A stretch of 64,000 nucleotides of DNA. Source: a virus. The notes below the pieces were generated by a model. That model did not search any database. It saw only the letters and a program-made list of their open reading frames with translations, and was not told the origin of the DNA. This document shows, piece by piece, positions 36,001-42,187 of this stretch. Every line of letters begins with the position of its first letter. The stretch's first letter is position 1. The position numbers and the translations under genes are program-made. The stretch lies in the IMG/VR virus record IMGVR_UViG_3300044679_000029, positions 53,102-117,101 of that record; one strand, written 5' to 3'.

Positions 36001-36590
36001 CCACCGAAATATCCGCCGATACCTGCGCCGATAACCGTCCCTGCGATGTCTGTGAGAGTTGTAGCACCGGCGTTCATAGCCGCGATCTCTTGTGCGGCTG
36101 TATACCTGGCCTGCTGATTGCCGTAATTATAACCCATCATTTCAGGACGGCTGAACATAGACATTTCGGGCATCGCTGGAAATGGTGTATACGGCGTCAT
36201 GGGGCGTTGACGATAATTACCATAACTTAGCGGTGACGGTGTTATATTACGGAACCCGCCAAGCTGGGGCGGGGTAAGATATTGAAACTGCGGCAAATTC
36301 ATAGACGTTTGCCCGTTTATACCACCGGCTATGGCTGCGGTTGCGTACGGCATCTGATATGAAGCTGCCAACGCCGGGTTACTAAATGTGATAGCTGGAG
36401 GCGTAATTGGAGCTGAAGGCGTAATTGGAGCTGGAGGCGTAATTAAGGTATGGTTATAGCTGGTGTAACTACCATATATATTTGGGGCCATTGCTGGCGT
36501 CTGAGAATAGCCAACACCGCCAGACCTGGTTGTGGTGTAGGCGTCAGCACCAATTATATCATTTAAGTCGCGGTCGCTACGGTCTGCCAT
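33096..36590 (-). CDS. Probable tape-measure protein, 1164 aa
   Basis: Longest gene of the central tail module and first in its transcript. Residues 1-170 are Pro/Tyr/Met-rich and probably disordered, with a short ITPP/ITPS repeat. Glycine-rich membrane-active stretches follow (IAGTVIGAGIGGYFGGVSGA, then IGGIAANAIPG), then long helical regions of Ala, Gln and Met. Residues about 713-755 contain a MGPIQ-type tandem repeat. Size, Gly-rich hydrophobic patch, helical content and position before hub genes fit a tape measure that sets tail length and enters the host envelope. No ribosome-binding site is obvious. Confidence 0.65.
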   Translation of the reverse strand: MADRSDRDLNDIIGADAYTTTRSGGVGYSQTPAMAPNIYGSYTSYNHTLITPPAPITPSAPITPPAITFSNPALAASYQMPYATAAIAGGINGQTSMNLPQFQYLTPPQLGGFRNITPSPLSYGNYRQRPMTPYTPFPAMPEMSMFSRPEMMGYNYGNQQARYTAAQEIAAMNAGATTLTDIAGTVIGAGIGGYFGGVSGAQTGAAIGGIAANAIPGLHGTVSAMFQPALRDYGYGIRLSQASQRYMVGGQGMDVTGQGLALPGAMRVARSAGQIADQSHGMFNRRDIVNITQYAGDVGLLDAAHNADQIISSVRDISKIVGTFARIIGDPDIRHSISLMGEMRRLGGSRPEMLEAVRGMDAAARMAGTNFQGVMERGAMPGALAFQNAGLSGFQGMRFGAQSLAQAQQAVNTGSISNLQLGLLGGVSGVAQSRTNAAAGFLGGQGLAQLMPFLVQHGANGNLSLDPGRIKELMSSGGTLSSVIARGTGNIHGPADIQALANQMPELRSQFAQAVGPEMMPLMQLQIAKMVQREMGNNISLTTAMRHTFGMSGTEATAFVNQYSNPETYKNLMQQTQNEDARVRVENAEKMRRAPGAFSRLGHGIARATGISAVGEAWNTGFARVGDWLAGKEQNERNAALGLHVEDFGDIGINAGKRSFGFADYAGYNNLSHDPTVGGAYNRMLTRNGVGAAQLSITEAQGGLPGLLARSGPIQSIIDMGTIQGILGMGPIQGMGPIQSSIPGMGPIQGILGMGLMSATPRHIAGLQAGETRLKRNARRLDTMSKNTATQNYQQNDKAIAALKKKNVPEAITQAFIDAYGTSLATSATSGDTVLGGLFGSKDKSTDVAMQEALQKIPVQYRAALISDPNTIKMLHSAGFQAAKDNTSPELIARHVARERGAAGELTAIENATSIDAVHDAARSANYNEMNKYSSGIWSNKAATTESVQLQGLANRAFEGGATGKNEAEKWVAEAMFGDAQSLRKFSKTLKTNKQRSAFEALMTDVRSSSNGEMRSLREHFRGATSADKRSNVIAATLAGESINQTAQEKGIQNAFGVTSVAGLRQSLGHAAVGKSDQKVYSMAAAQKGLDPTKVIDLNAAVARTGAEGSASTAANMEAFAKSSAEFSDSVSSFGHSAILISKALGDLGLGPALDSVSNPDNGW
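34320..34455 (-). repeat. MGPIQ tandem repeat inside the tape-measure gene
   Basis: Imperfect tandem units of 18, 27 and 30 bases encode repeats of the form MGPIQ-(G/SS)-(I)-(L/P)-G. At least five copies of the GPIQ core occur within about 135 bases. The DNA itself is repeated (ATGGGACCCATACC on the plus strand), which would let copy number change by slippage. Confidence 0.8.
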
Positions 36591-36633
36591 AGATATCTAA
36601 TTTTAGCGTTCTCATTAACTTGAGCAAAAATCT

Positions 36634-36641
36634 GGTATAAG
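36634..36641 (+). promoter_or_regulatory. Extended -10 promoter (phage motif copy 2)
   Basis: AATCTGGTATAAGA again, identical to copy 1 at 1034 over 14 bases. It points toward the zinc-ribbon gene at 36688 and diverges from the tape-measure gene. A perfect palindrome lies about 17 bases downstream. Confidence 0.65.
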
Positions 36642-36657
36642 ATAATGAAGTCCAAAC

Positions 36658-36672
36658 GTTCGCATTGCGAAC
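36658..36672. promoter_or_regulatory. Palindrome GTTCGC-ATT-GCGAAC, possible operator
   Basis: Perfect 6-3-6 inverted repeat located just downstream of the extended -10 at 36636 and before the ATG at 36688, where a repressor or attenuating hairpin would act. No protein partner is identified. Confidence 0.45.
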
Positions 36673-36687
36673 TAACCGCGAGTGAAT

Positions 36688-36888
36688 ATGAAGAGACGAA
36701 GTGTTGAGGCAGCTGTGTACACGGTTGACAGCAAGACAAACGAACCGATTTCTTTTCTCTGCACGGATAAGCGATGCTTGGAGAAGCTAGCCGGCGAAGA
36801 GGTTGTCATCGTGCGACTGAACAGCAAAATCATCAACAAGGAGCAGCCGTACTGCATGTCGTGCAGGACGCCGCTGTCCTACTGCTGA
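36688..36888 (+). CDS. Zinc-ribbon miniprotein, 66 aa
   Basis: Begins MKRRSVEAAVYTVDSKTNEP. Cysteine pattern: C-x4-C in FLCTDKRC and C-x2-C in YCMSC, plus a final Cys, consistent with one zinc site. ATG 36688 is chosen over GTG 36682. The ribosome-binding site is weak in both cases. It is the first gene after promoter copy 2, and its stop overlaps the next small gene (TGATG). Function unknown; such proteins in phages often bind nucleic acid or RNA polymerase. Confidence 0.6.
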   Translation: MKRRSVEAAVYTVDSKTNEPISFLCTDKRCLEKLAGEEVVIVRLNSKIINKEQPYCMSCRTPLSYC

Positions 36889-36980
36889 TGCCTACAGATT
36901 TTATGATCGCCACCTGGGTGGGTGCATGTGTGCTGGTCATTTTCGTGATCGACGTCGTCGAAACATACAAAGGGCGCTGA
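36888..36980 (+). CDS. Single-span membrane miniprotein, 30 aa
   Basis: Overlaps the preceding gene by one base (TGATG), so it is probably translationally coupled. The sequence is one hydrophobic helix (MIATWVGACVLVIFVIDVV) followed by a short basic tail (ETYKGR), a layout expected of an inner-membrane peptide. It is too short to assign. A holin-like or superinfection role would be a guess. Confidence 0.45.
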   Translation: MPTDFMIATWVGACVLVIFVIDVVETYKGR

Positions 36981-37052
36981 TGGTCGGCGCAAGTTGGGAC
37001 AAATACACAAATCCCATGCTCGTGCGCTATTAGAACGAGAGACCGGTTGTCC

Positions 37053-37080
37053 TTGACATCGGGCAAGTACCTCTTATATT
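37053..37080 (+). promoter_or_regulatory. Sigma-70-type promoter, probably leaderless transcript
   Basis: TTGACA, a 16-base spacer and TATATT. The expected start site is seven bases past the -10, which is exactly the A of ATG 37087. No ribosome-binding site precedes that ATG. The transcript would also contain the tRNA at 37278. Confidence 0.7.
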
Positions 37081-37086
37081 AATTGT

Positions 37087-37287
37087 ATGACAGAACAAGA
37101 ACGACTCGCGGCTATGCACTGTCCAGGACATAAGGACATGGCAATGGTCTGTGAGATTTGCGCAGCCAACGAAATGAAAATAGTAGCCGGAGAAGAGCGG
37201 GCTAAAATCATAGCCGAATTAAAGGTCGGTGGATTTGAGGACGCGGTTAAGAGTTTAGAAGCAGCGATAACTGTTTCTGGCCGCTAG
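37087..37287 (+). CDS. Small Cys/His protein, 66 aa, probably leaderless
   Basis: Begins MTEQERLAAMHCPGHKDMAM, with a Cys/His set C-x2-H...C-x2-C (HCPGH, CEIC) in the first 25 residues that could hold a zinc ion. A helical C-terminal half follows. It lacks a ribosome-binding site, and the promoter places the transcript start at the ATG. The last ten bases overlap the tRNA gene, the stop codon TAG lying inside the tRNA 5' part. The function is unknown. Confidence 0.55.
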   Translation: MTEQERLAAMHCPGHKDMAMVCEICAANEMKIVAGEERAKIIAELKVGGFEDAVKSLEAAITVSGR

Positions 37288-37350
37288 CTCAATTGGTAGA
37301 GCAGACAATCTATAATTGTCTGGTTCCTGGTTCGATCCCAGGGCGGCCAA
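37278..37350 (+). tRNA. tRNA, anticodon UAU (predicted Ile), with C33
   Basis: Full 73-base cloverleaf: 7-bp acceptor stem (TGGCCGC with GCGGCCA, U1-A72), D-stem GCTC/GAGC, anticodon stem GACAA/TTGTC, five-base variable loop, T-stem CCTGG/CCAGG with TTCGATC loop, discriminator A. The anticodon loop TCTATAA places TAT at 34-36, reading AUA. Position 33 is C, not the near-universal U. CCA is not encoded. Many AT-rich genes here use ATA codons, so a supplementary isoleucine tRNA would make sense. Confidence 0.85.
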
Positions 37351-37358
37351 TTAAAACC

Positions 37359-37387
37359 TTGACTTCGTAGCACGCAGGTGTTATACT
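37359..37387 (+). promoter_or_regulatory. Strong sigma-70-type promoter
   Basis: TTGACT, a 17-base spacer and TATACT, directly after the tRNA. It drives the zinc-ribbon gene at 37444 and possibly Hsp20 and the tail-chaperone genes beyond. Confidence 0.8.
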
Positions 37388-37443
37388 AGAGATGTAGCTA
37401 GTGTTGCAAAAAGAAGTAAAACCGTAGCAAAAGGAGTAACACA

Positions 37444-37677
37444 GTGGCACGTGGCCAACCATCCCATATTAAGTGTCGTAGTTGTAAAGGCACGACCGGC
37501 CTTTTTCTTACCGGTCGCAGCAAAACCGTAGCAAAGTACGGTAACCGGACCAACGTCGCGTTGCTTGAAGTTAAGCACGTTGGTTGTGGGCGGGCGTTCT
37601 GGACCAACCACGAGGAAGCAAAGCTTCTCTCGCAGGTTCAACCGGAACTACCGTCGTTAAATGTAGCCAATGGTTAA
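37444..37677 (+). CDS. Zinc-ribbon protein, 77 aa
   Basis: GTG start with AAAGGAG nine bases upstream. It begins MARGQPSHIKCRSCKGTTGL, with C-x2-C early and another Cys in HVGCGRAFW. The third ligand set may be C plus His (KHVGC). It is basic overall, so RNA or DNA binding is plausible. Inside the gene an inverted repeat with CGACCGG arms mirrors the palindrome just after it. Confidence 0.65.
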   Translation: MARGQPSHIKCRSCKGTTGLFLTGRSKTVAKYGNRTNVALLEVKHVGCGRAFWTNHEEAKLLSQVQPELPSLNVANG

Positions 37678-37683
37678 GCAGCT

Positions 37684-37707
37684 CGACCGGAAGATATCTT
37701 CCGGTCG
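37684..37707. repeat. 24-bp perfect palindrome
   Basis: Perfect self-complementary sequence centred on ATAT with outer arms CGACCGG/CCGGTCG, lying seven bases after the stop of the zinc-ribbon gene. The same arms flank an 11-base loop inside that gene at 37488-37512. There is no T-tract, so a protein-binding site or processing hairpin is as likely as a terminator. Confidence 0.6.
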
Positions 37708-37772
37708 CTGCGTAGAAGCTTGGAATGACGTAATCTACACACTATTCTTTTTTTAGCTTTAGGAGATAACAA

Positions 37773-38300
37773 ATGGCAGAAACGATTGCAGTGAATTATA
37801 CAAACGGTAATACCCCTCTCGATTCAGAACTTACGACCGCTACATTAAATAGCGGGGCGATGACTACTACAGGCATAATAGGTAATATGATTTCAACTTC
37901 GAACATTGGCTCAAGCCTCAATTATAACGGCTGGTACGACAGCCATTGGGCTTCGTACCCCTGGTGGGTGACCAGTACGGCTTACTACACCTATGGCATG
38001 CTACGTGCGAATGTCATTGATGAAAAGGATAGTTACGTCATTGAGTTAGATGTTCCCGGTGTAAAGGGTAAACACGTCAACGCGTCTGTAACTGCGAGAA
38101 CTCTTACCGTTACAGTTAATTTCGGCGACAGGGCTGGAAGTGGCGATAGGCTATCTGGTGATCAAACTCGTTTTTTTTATCTGCCAGAAAATGTTAAGCC
38201 GACATCGTGCTCAGCAACATTAGACGCCGGTGTGCTGTCATTATCATTCTCACGGAATGCTGGACCGAAAACCCATAAGATTGAAATCGAGACCAAGTAA
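37773..38300 (+). CDS. Hsp20/alpha-crystallin small heat-shock protein
   Basis: ATP-independent chaperone that holds unfolding proteins. The alpha-crystallin domain spans about residues 75-170: ANVIDEKDSYVIELDVPGVK, then a loop, FYLPENV and CSATLDAGVLSLSF, ending in a short HKIEIE tail instead of the usual IXI motif. The N-terminal 70 residues are Thr/Asn/Ser-rich and unrelated to bacterial Hsp20 arms. TTAGGAGA precedes the ATG. It lies one base before the tail-chaperone gene, an arrangement that suggests a role in virion protein folding. Hsp20 genes are known in several large phages. Confidence 0.85.
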   Translation: MAETIAVNYTNGNTPLDSELTTATLNSGAMTTTGIIGNMISTSNIGSSLNYNGWYDSHWASYPWWVTSTAYYTYGMLRANVIDEKDSYVIELDVPGVKGKHVNASVTARTLTVTVNFGDRAGSGDRLSGDQTRFFYLPENVKPTSCSATLDAGVLSLSFSRNAGPKTHKIEIETK

Positions 38301-38948
38301 ATGTCTAATCCAACACCTCCGCAGAAGTCGCGCGTCCCCACTATAACCCCCGGTGTTAACGCCGATATAGACCGCTTCATGGGTATGATCCCGCCGGATA
38401 ATCTTGCAGCACCACTGCCTCCTGTGCTAAAGCAACCGACAGTGCCACTTCCTGATGAGCCTGTGGCAGCACAAGAGTCGACTGTAAAGCCAGAAGAGAT
38501 TGTGGTTAAGACACCGCATGAAGAATACCTTGAAGCACTAAAGGCCATTAATGTTACGCCAGATCAAGCGGCTAATATCGTCGATAGCCTTATTATACAA
38601 GGTTTCTACGAGGAGACGTTTCTTCTGAATAAGAAATTTCCTGTTAAGTTTCGGTCGCGCGACCAAGGCTCTAATCAGCGCATAGATCGCGCGCTAGCGG
38701 ATCATAAGCCAGAGTATAACTCGTCGTATATGACGCTGGTCGTAACTCATAACATCGCGGCTTCATTAGTTCAATATGGTAAGTTTATATGTCAGCCGTA
38801 CGTCTCAGACGAAGAGTTTGATAAAACTCTAAAGATGGTTCAGAAAATTCCTCAGCCGATTTTTCAACTTCTAGTAGAGCAGTTATCGAAGTTCGACCAG
38901 AAACTATTAACAGTATCTAACTCGGCAGCGGTGATTTCAAATTTTTAG
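38301..38948 (+). CDS. Tail assembly chaperone, short form (G-like), 215 aa
   Basis: Starts immediately after Hsp20. The Pro-rich N-terminus is followed by a helical domain (EEYLEALKAINVTPDQAANI, then LNKKFPVKFRSRDQGSNQRI). It ends in SNF-stop, where the last sense codons form the slippery string AAATTTT, followed directly by TAG. The -1 frame continues open for 128 more codons without its own early start, the arrangement of lambda G/GT tail chaperones. Such proteins coat the tape measure during tail assembly. Assignment is by architecture, since sequence similarity was not tested. Confidence 0.75.
   Translation: MSNPTPPQKSRVPTITPGVNADIDRFMGMIPPDNLAAPLPPVLKQPTVPLPDEPVAAQESTVKPEEIVVKTPHEEYLEALKAINVTPDQAANIVDSLIIQGFYEETFLLNKKFPVKFRSRDQGSNQRIDRALADHKPEYNSSYMTLVVTHNIAASLVQYGKFICQPYVSDEEFDKTLKMVQKIPQPIFQLLVEQLSKFDQKLLTVSNSAAVISNF
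38939..38945 (+). other. Programmed -1 ribosomal frameshift site AAATTTT
   Basis: Canonical heptamer X-XXY-YYZ in the zero frame (A AAT TTT), directly before the TAG stop codon. After slippage the ribosome reads AAA TTT TTA GCT into the long downstream frame. No stimulatory structure was worked out. Confidence 0.85.
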
Positions 38949-39331
38949 CTCGACCTCTGAATCAAGCTAGGGCGTTTAAGTGGTACAGTGGTCTAACAGA
39001 ATTTCCTAGCATATATGACGTCTCGTTGGTGGGGATGTTACGCAATGAACTTATTGTAAGATTGTGTTACCATGACAGAGAGCGCCAGGTTACTGAGTTA
39101 GACTACTTAGTTAATAGCATCGTGATGACCATAGGCATACCGAAAGAAGACATTCAAAAAAAACTTGCAGCAATGGGTAATTATAAACAACGATATGTCG
39201 AAAATTTGTACATGGATAAGTACAATCCAAATTATGAAAAAGCTAAAGAAAAGATCCAAACGAGTGAATCCGACATCGTCAAAAAGGTCGCTGGACTTGG
39301 TAGATCGGTCACAAAGCCTGGCACTAAATAA
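38945..39331 (+). CDS. Tail chaperone frameshift extension (GT-like)
   Basis: The -1 frame is open from 38921 to TAA 39331. It has no ATG, GTG or TTG before 39026, so it is best read as the 3' part of a 343-residue fusion with the protein starting at 38301. The sequence is helical and charged (ELIVRLCYHDRERQVTELDY, later YNPNYEKAKEKIQ), ending in a basic tail. In lambda-type systems the fusion binds both tape measure and tail tube protein. An independent TTG start at 39026 is possible but has no ribosome-binding site. Confidence 0.75.
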   Translation, partial: LARPLNQARAFKWYSGLTEFPSIYDVSLVGMLRNELIVRLCYHDRERQVTELDYLVNSIVMTIGIPKEDIQKKLAAMGNYKQRYVENLYMDKYNPNYEKAKEKIQTSESDIVKKVAGLGRSVTKPGTK

Positions 39332-39692
39332 GGTCTTAGACAAAGTAGTCCTGTTAGAGCCGTATGACCTGGTAACTCAGATGTATAAGAGTGTTGGTAT
39401 TAAAGCCGCGATCAAGACGCTTTTAGAAACACCTGAGGTCTCTGCGCTGCTAGAACTTGCTGTTGATAAATCAGTGCAACAGAAACTTGGAGCACGACTT
39501 ATATATGAGTCTAAAATTTGTGCTAAGAGTCCTGTATGGACAGTGCCGTCACCATTTGAATACAGTATTAGTTCTTATATCGCCGTGTTACTTACTGTCG
39601 CGCCAGAATATAATGACATTGTAGCTCTGTGTATGCTTATATGTAAGGGGCTAGTTATGCCGCATAAAATTTATGCGGAATTAAGTAAATAA
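39297..39692 (+). CDS. Hypothetical protein, about 131 aa
   Basis: Overlaps the end of the GT frame. The frame is open from 39165, but the earlier ATGs would read the GT coding region in a second frame. TTG 39297, with AAAAGG nine bases ahead, gives a protein without that overlap. It is helical (KVLDKVVLLEPYDLVTQMYK, then KTLLETPEVSALLELAVDKS). Its place suggests a third tail-assembly factor or a regulator. The start is uncertain. Confidence 0.55.
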   Translation: MVDRSQSLALNKVLDKVVLLEPYDLVTQMYKSVGIKAAIKTLLETPEVSALLELAVDKSVQQKLGARLIYESKICAKSPVWTVPSPFEYSISSYIAVLLTVAPEYNDIVALCMLICKGLVMPHKIYAELSK

Positions 39693-39694
39693 GT

Positions 39695-39723
39695 TTGACT
39701 TTGGTTCGTATACGTATTAGTAT
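39695..39723 (+). promoter_or_regulatory. Sigma-70-type promoter
   Basis: TTGACT, a 17-base spacer and TAGTAT, beginning right after the stop of the preceding gene. An AGGAGA ribosome-binding site and ATG 39744 follow. Confidence 0.7.
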
Positions 39724-39743
39724 AAAGTCATAGGAGATAGCAA

Positions 39744-40013
39744 ATGGCAAAGCCAAGTAATTCAGTTCAAACAGAAGTAGTTTATAAGTGTGATAAGTCT
39801 GGTCCCGGGTTTTTAACCCAGATTGTAGGCGGACCCGGAAAGCGTCTTAGTTTTAAGTGTGACCATTGTGGACTTACTATGTTTCCGGTCTTCCCTACCA
39901 TGAGCGTATCCGCCCACGGTAAGACTAAGGTGACCATTGGTCATACTCTTTTATCCGCTAGGCAATTAGGCGTGTCAGAAAGTGTAAAGCCACAGCCAAC
40001 CAAGGCTAAGTAG
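39744..40013 (+). CDS. Zinc-binding small protein, 89 aa
   Basis: Begins MAKPSNSVQTEVVYKCDKSG, with Cys in YKCDKSG and C-x2-C in FKCDHCG. This leaves three Cys plus His candidates, so a ribbon-like zinc site is likely. The rest is beta-type and basic near the end. It has its own promoter at 39695 and opens the accessory gene region that runs to 61.7 kb. Confidence 0.65.
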   Translation: MAKPSNSVQTEVVYKCDKSGPGFLTQIVGGPGKRLSFKCDHCGLTMFPVFPTMSVSAHGKTKVTIGHTLLSARQLGVSESVKPQPTKAK

Positions 40014-40014
40014 A

Positions 40015-40596
40015 GTGATCGCCAGCGAAGAGGCCGATAGCGGCTTTATTTTATACACGCATTCAAATGACGTAACTACAGCCCTATTCAAACTGGGTTT
40101 TAAACCTGATAACCAGTATACTCACGAGAATATAACTCTATTCCGATATACTCTGCCGAATAAAGATATTCTCAAAAATCCTGTTCTCGCCAAGTCTGTT
40201 ATGGAATCAGCGATGGATCTTAAGCATATTATTAGGCGACTTGCCTTTCCTCTATACACTGTAGGCGATGACACCGGAGTTTTTCAGTGTACAGACGCTA
40301 CTAGCGATTCATATTTGGGCCTCTCGCGCGATCCGGTGCTGCTCGATGAAATATTACAAAAATCGAGTAATTCTGGTATAAGTATTAGTACAATAACTAT
40401 CGCTAATTATCAAGACTTATATGATACTCTAAAAGGTTTTCAAGAAAGCGGAATCAAGCACGTTGTACGATTTTTAGACGCAACCATAGTAGAGAAGTAC
40501 AAGTTAGAAACCGTATTAATTGCAGTAAGTTTTATGCTTGAAGACACGCCACACGACCCGTTAAGTGTAGTTACTGCAACTCCTACAAAAGATTAA
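40015..40596 (+). CDS. Hypothetical protein, 193 aa
   Basis: GTG 40015 start one base after the preceding stop. Mixed alpha/beta, acidic, with no recognised motif. The start segment FILYTHSNDVTTALFKLGFK and the end SFMLEDTPHDPLS are unremarkable. It is probably cytoplasmic. Co-transcribed with the zinc protein upstream and the small genes downstream. Confidence 0.7.
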   Translation: MIASEEADSGFILYTHSNDVTTALFKLGFKPDNQYTHENITLFRYTLPNKDILKNPVLAKSVMESAMDLKHIIRRLAFPLYTVGDDTGVFQCTDATSDSYLGLSRDPVLLDEILQKSSNSGISISTITIANYQDLYDTLKGFQESGIKHVVRFLDATIVEKYKLETVLIAVSFMLEDTPHDPLSVVTATPTKD

Positions 40597-40605
40597 GGAC
40601 CTCCA

Positions 40606-40917
40606 TTGAGGTTTAAATTTTCGATGAGTCTTCCCTTCTGGGAAAAGACTATTGCGTACGTATCACAAAACCCAATTCCAACGTACAACTTTGAAGTTAC
40701 AGGTGATACTGATTACCAGACTATCACCTGTTCAAGTATTATTAGTGGACTGCTATACACATTAAAATCTAATGAGGTGGCGCCGTCTACTTCTGGGTAT
40801 ACAACTACCCCTGTTGTGATGGGTATGGCTTCACTTTTAGGTGAGTGGACCGATAAAGAATTTACAGACAAGTTGGGGGAGTTATTTAACGCTATTGACT
40901 CGGTTATTAGACTATGA
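40606..40917 (+). CDS. Hypothetical protein, 103 aa
   Basis: TTG 40606 is chosen because AAGGA lies eight bases before it; ATG 40624 is the alternative. It has a helical C-terminus (TDKEFTDKLGELFNAIDSVI). The pattern there faintly resembles the Y-x6-MF family tail but lacks its tyrosines, so it is not counted as a member. Its stop overlaps the next gene's ATG (ATGATGA region). Confidence 0.6.
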   Translation: MRFKFSMSLPFWEKTIAYVSQNPIPTYNFEVTGDTDYQTITCSSIISGLLYTLKSNEVAPSTSGYTTTPVVMGMASLLGEWTDKEFTDKLGELFNAIDSVIRL

Positions 40918-41141
40918 TGATTGTTTTGTTAGAGGAGTCAGCTTACTCAGCATATGATTTTTGGATCTCGCAAGCTATAGCTCTCAGAGATGACGCTGAT
41001 CTTGGGTTGTACTCAGTGCATTTCAAGGATGAGACAGACGCACATAAGTATTCAGTACTTATTAGAAAAACTCTAAATATACTATACAGTAACACCGGAG
41101 AACTAGATTCCGCAATTCTTGGTGCATGGTTTAATCTATGA
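40914..41141 (+). CDS. Y-x6-MF small family protein, divergent member 1 (75 aa)
   Basis: Shares the C-terminal family layout: Y, six residues, then TLNILY in place of MFxxIY (KYSVLIRKTLNILY), ending AWFNL. The Met and Phe of the motif are changed, so it is a divergent copy. It overlaps both neighbours by four bases and is probably translated by coupling. Function unknown. Confidence 0.65.
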   Translation: MMIVLLEESAYSAYDFWISQAIALRDDADLGLYSVHFKDETDAHKYSVLIRKTLNILYSNTGELDSAILGAWFNL

Positions 41142-41473
41142 CTAGATTAAGGTCAGCCATATTTACAAAGATTCAAAAGTATTTAAGTAAACCAAGTAAA
41201 AATGAAACGTTCGAAATAAAAGACGGTATTCTGATGCTTAAAAATACTGACTTACCGATACAACATTTGCTCACAGAAATGGGTATTGGTTATACCATCT
41301 ATGATATAGCCGACAGTGAAGGTGTCTTACCAGAAACTATTCAACAAGCTCTAAAAGATCTAGCCACCATATTTGGTGACGATACTACAAAAAATCCAGC
41401 GGAAATAGGTTCTTTTAAGGAACTATTTAAACTATTATATGAAGCTGGATTAGACAGATTAGGACCACGATGA
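41138..41473 (+). CDS. Hypothetical protein, 111 aa
   Basis: ATGA overlaps on both sides (41138 and 41470). Helical, with IQHLLTEMGIGYTIYDIADS in the middle and KELFKLLYEAGLDRL at the end. No metal site, membrane span or family motif is seen. The position in a coupled gene string supports it as real. Confidence 0.65.
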   Translation: MTRLRSAIFTKIQKYLSKPSKNETFEIKDGILMLKNTDLPIQHLLTEMGIGYTIYDIADSEGVLPETIQQALKDLATIFGDDTTKNPAEIGSFKELFKLLYEAGLDRLGPR

Positions 41474-41952
41474 AAATAAAAGAAACCTGTAAGCGCTGTG
41501 ACAAAGCCGGACATAATACGAAAGTTAAAATCTCAGTTACTATTAATCCGGCGGATCGTGATACATACTTTAAGTTTTCAAGTCAGTACAAGCTTGATCT
41601 TATAAGTAAGAGAGATGACAGAGCATCGCAGTTATTTATGCCGCCGTCGAAGTATCCGAAGTCGGCACAAGCTCCACTAGTAATTCCTAATAGTTATGAG
41701 AGCCCCTGTGCTCACTGTAAATACGGTGAAGAAACTGTCGGACCTCGTGGGTGCGGTCGGGGTGATAATTGTCTTGCTCTAGCCTGCCATAATTTCCTGA
41801 CGAGTGGCAATATTAAGAACAACTCAGTTGTTACATCGTTTCTAAAAGGAACTCCGAATTGGGATTTGCCAACAAAGAAATACACAAAGAAAGCTATTGG
41901 TACTCCCACTACAGTAGCCGAGTTTGAGAATGCGAAAATCAAAAAAAAGTGA
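41470..41952 (+). CDS. Cys-rich zinc-binding protein, 160 aa
   Basis: Begins MKIKETCKRCDKAGHNTKVK, with C-x2-C. In the middle C-x2-C (PCAHC) and two further Cys (RGCGRGDNC, LAC.NF) follow, so at least two zinc sites are possible. It is basic at the C-terminus. It may be a nucleic-acid-binding or RNA-polymerase-interacting protein. It overlaps the family gene at 41930. Confidence 0.65.
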   Translation: MKIKETCKRCDKAGHNTKVKISVTINPADRDTYFKFSSQYKLDLISKRDDRASQLFMPPSKYPKSAQAPLVIPNSYESPCAHCKYGEETVGPRGCGRGDNCLALACHNFLTSGNIKNNSVVTSFLKGTPNWDLPTKKYTKKAIGTPTTVAEFENAKIKKK

Positions 41953-42187
41953 ACTGGTAACGTGCGCGGTATACTGCGATCGCGGTAATGGTGATTTTGC
42001 TTTATATTCTAACTACGATGTTGAGGTTTCCTGTTATAGCACCATAGTTGCTACTAAAGTAAAATTTAAAGAATTTATTGACAGCGCTAAATACCATGAA
42101 CTACTGTGTGCTAGTTTTAGTCTGATATACAAATATCAGCGCGGTGAGGATGACGGCGCGGTGAATTGCTTTAATCTAGGACGATGA
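41930..42187 (+). CDS. Y-x6-MF small family protein, divergent member 2 (85 aa)
   Basis: ATG 41930 is preferred over TTG 41924. The tail KYHELLCASFSLIYKYQRG keeps Y-x6-x-F-x2-IY and ends CFNLGR. The N-terminus is basic and longer than in most members. It overlaps the preceding zinc protein by 23 bases and the next gene by four. Confidence 0.65.
   Translation: MRKSKKSELVTCAVYCDRGNGDFALYSNYDVEVSCYSTIVATKVKFKEFIDSAKYHELLCASFSLIYKYQRGEDDGAVNCFNLGR

Noticed and set aside
36980-37033. 17-codon ORF overlapping the 30-residue membrane gene
   Set aside because: Too short, with no motif and no ribosome-binding site; the only support is the overlap.
40606-40917. Twenty-ninth member of the Y-x6-MF family
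   Set aside because: The helix KLGELFNAIDSVI is superficially similar but lacks both tyrosines and the aromatic end.
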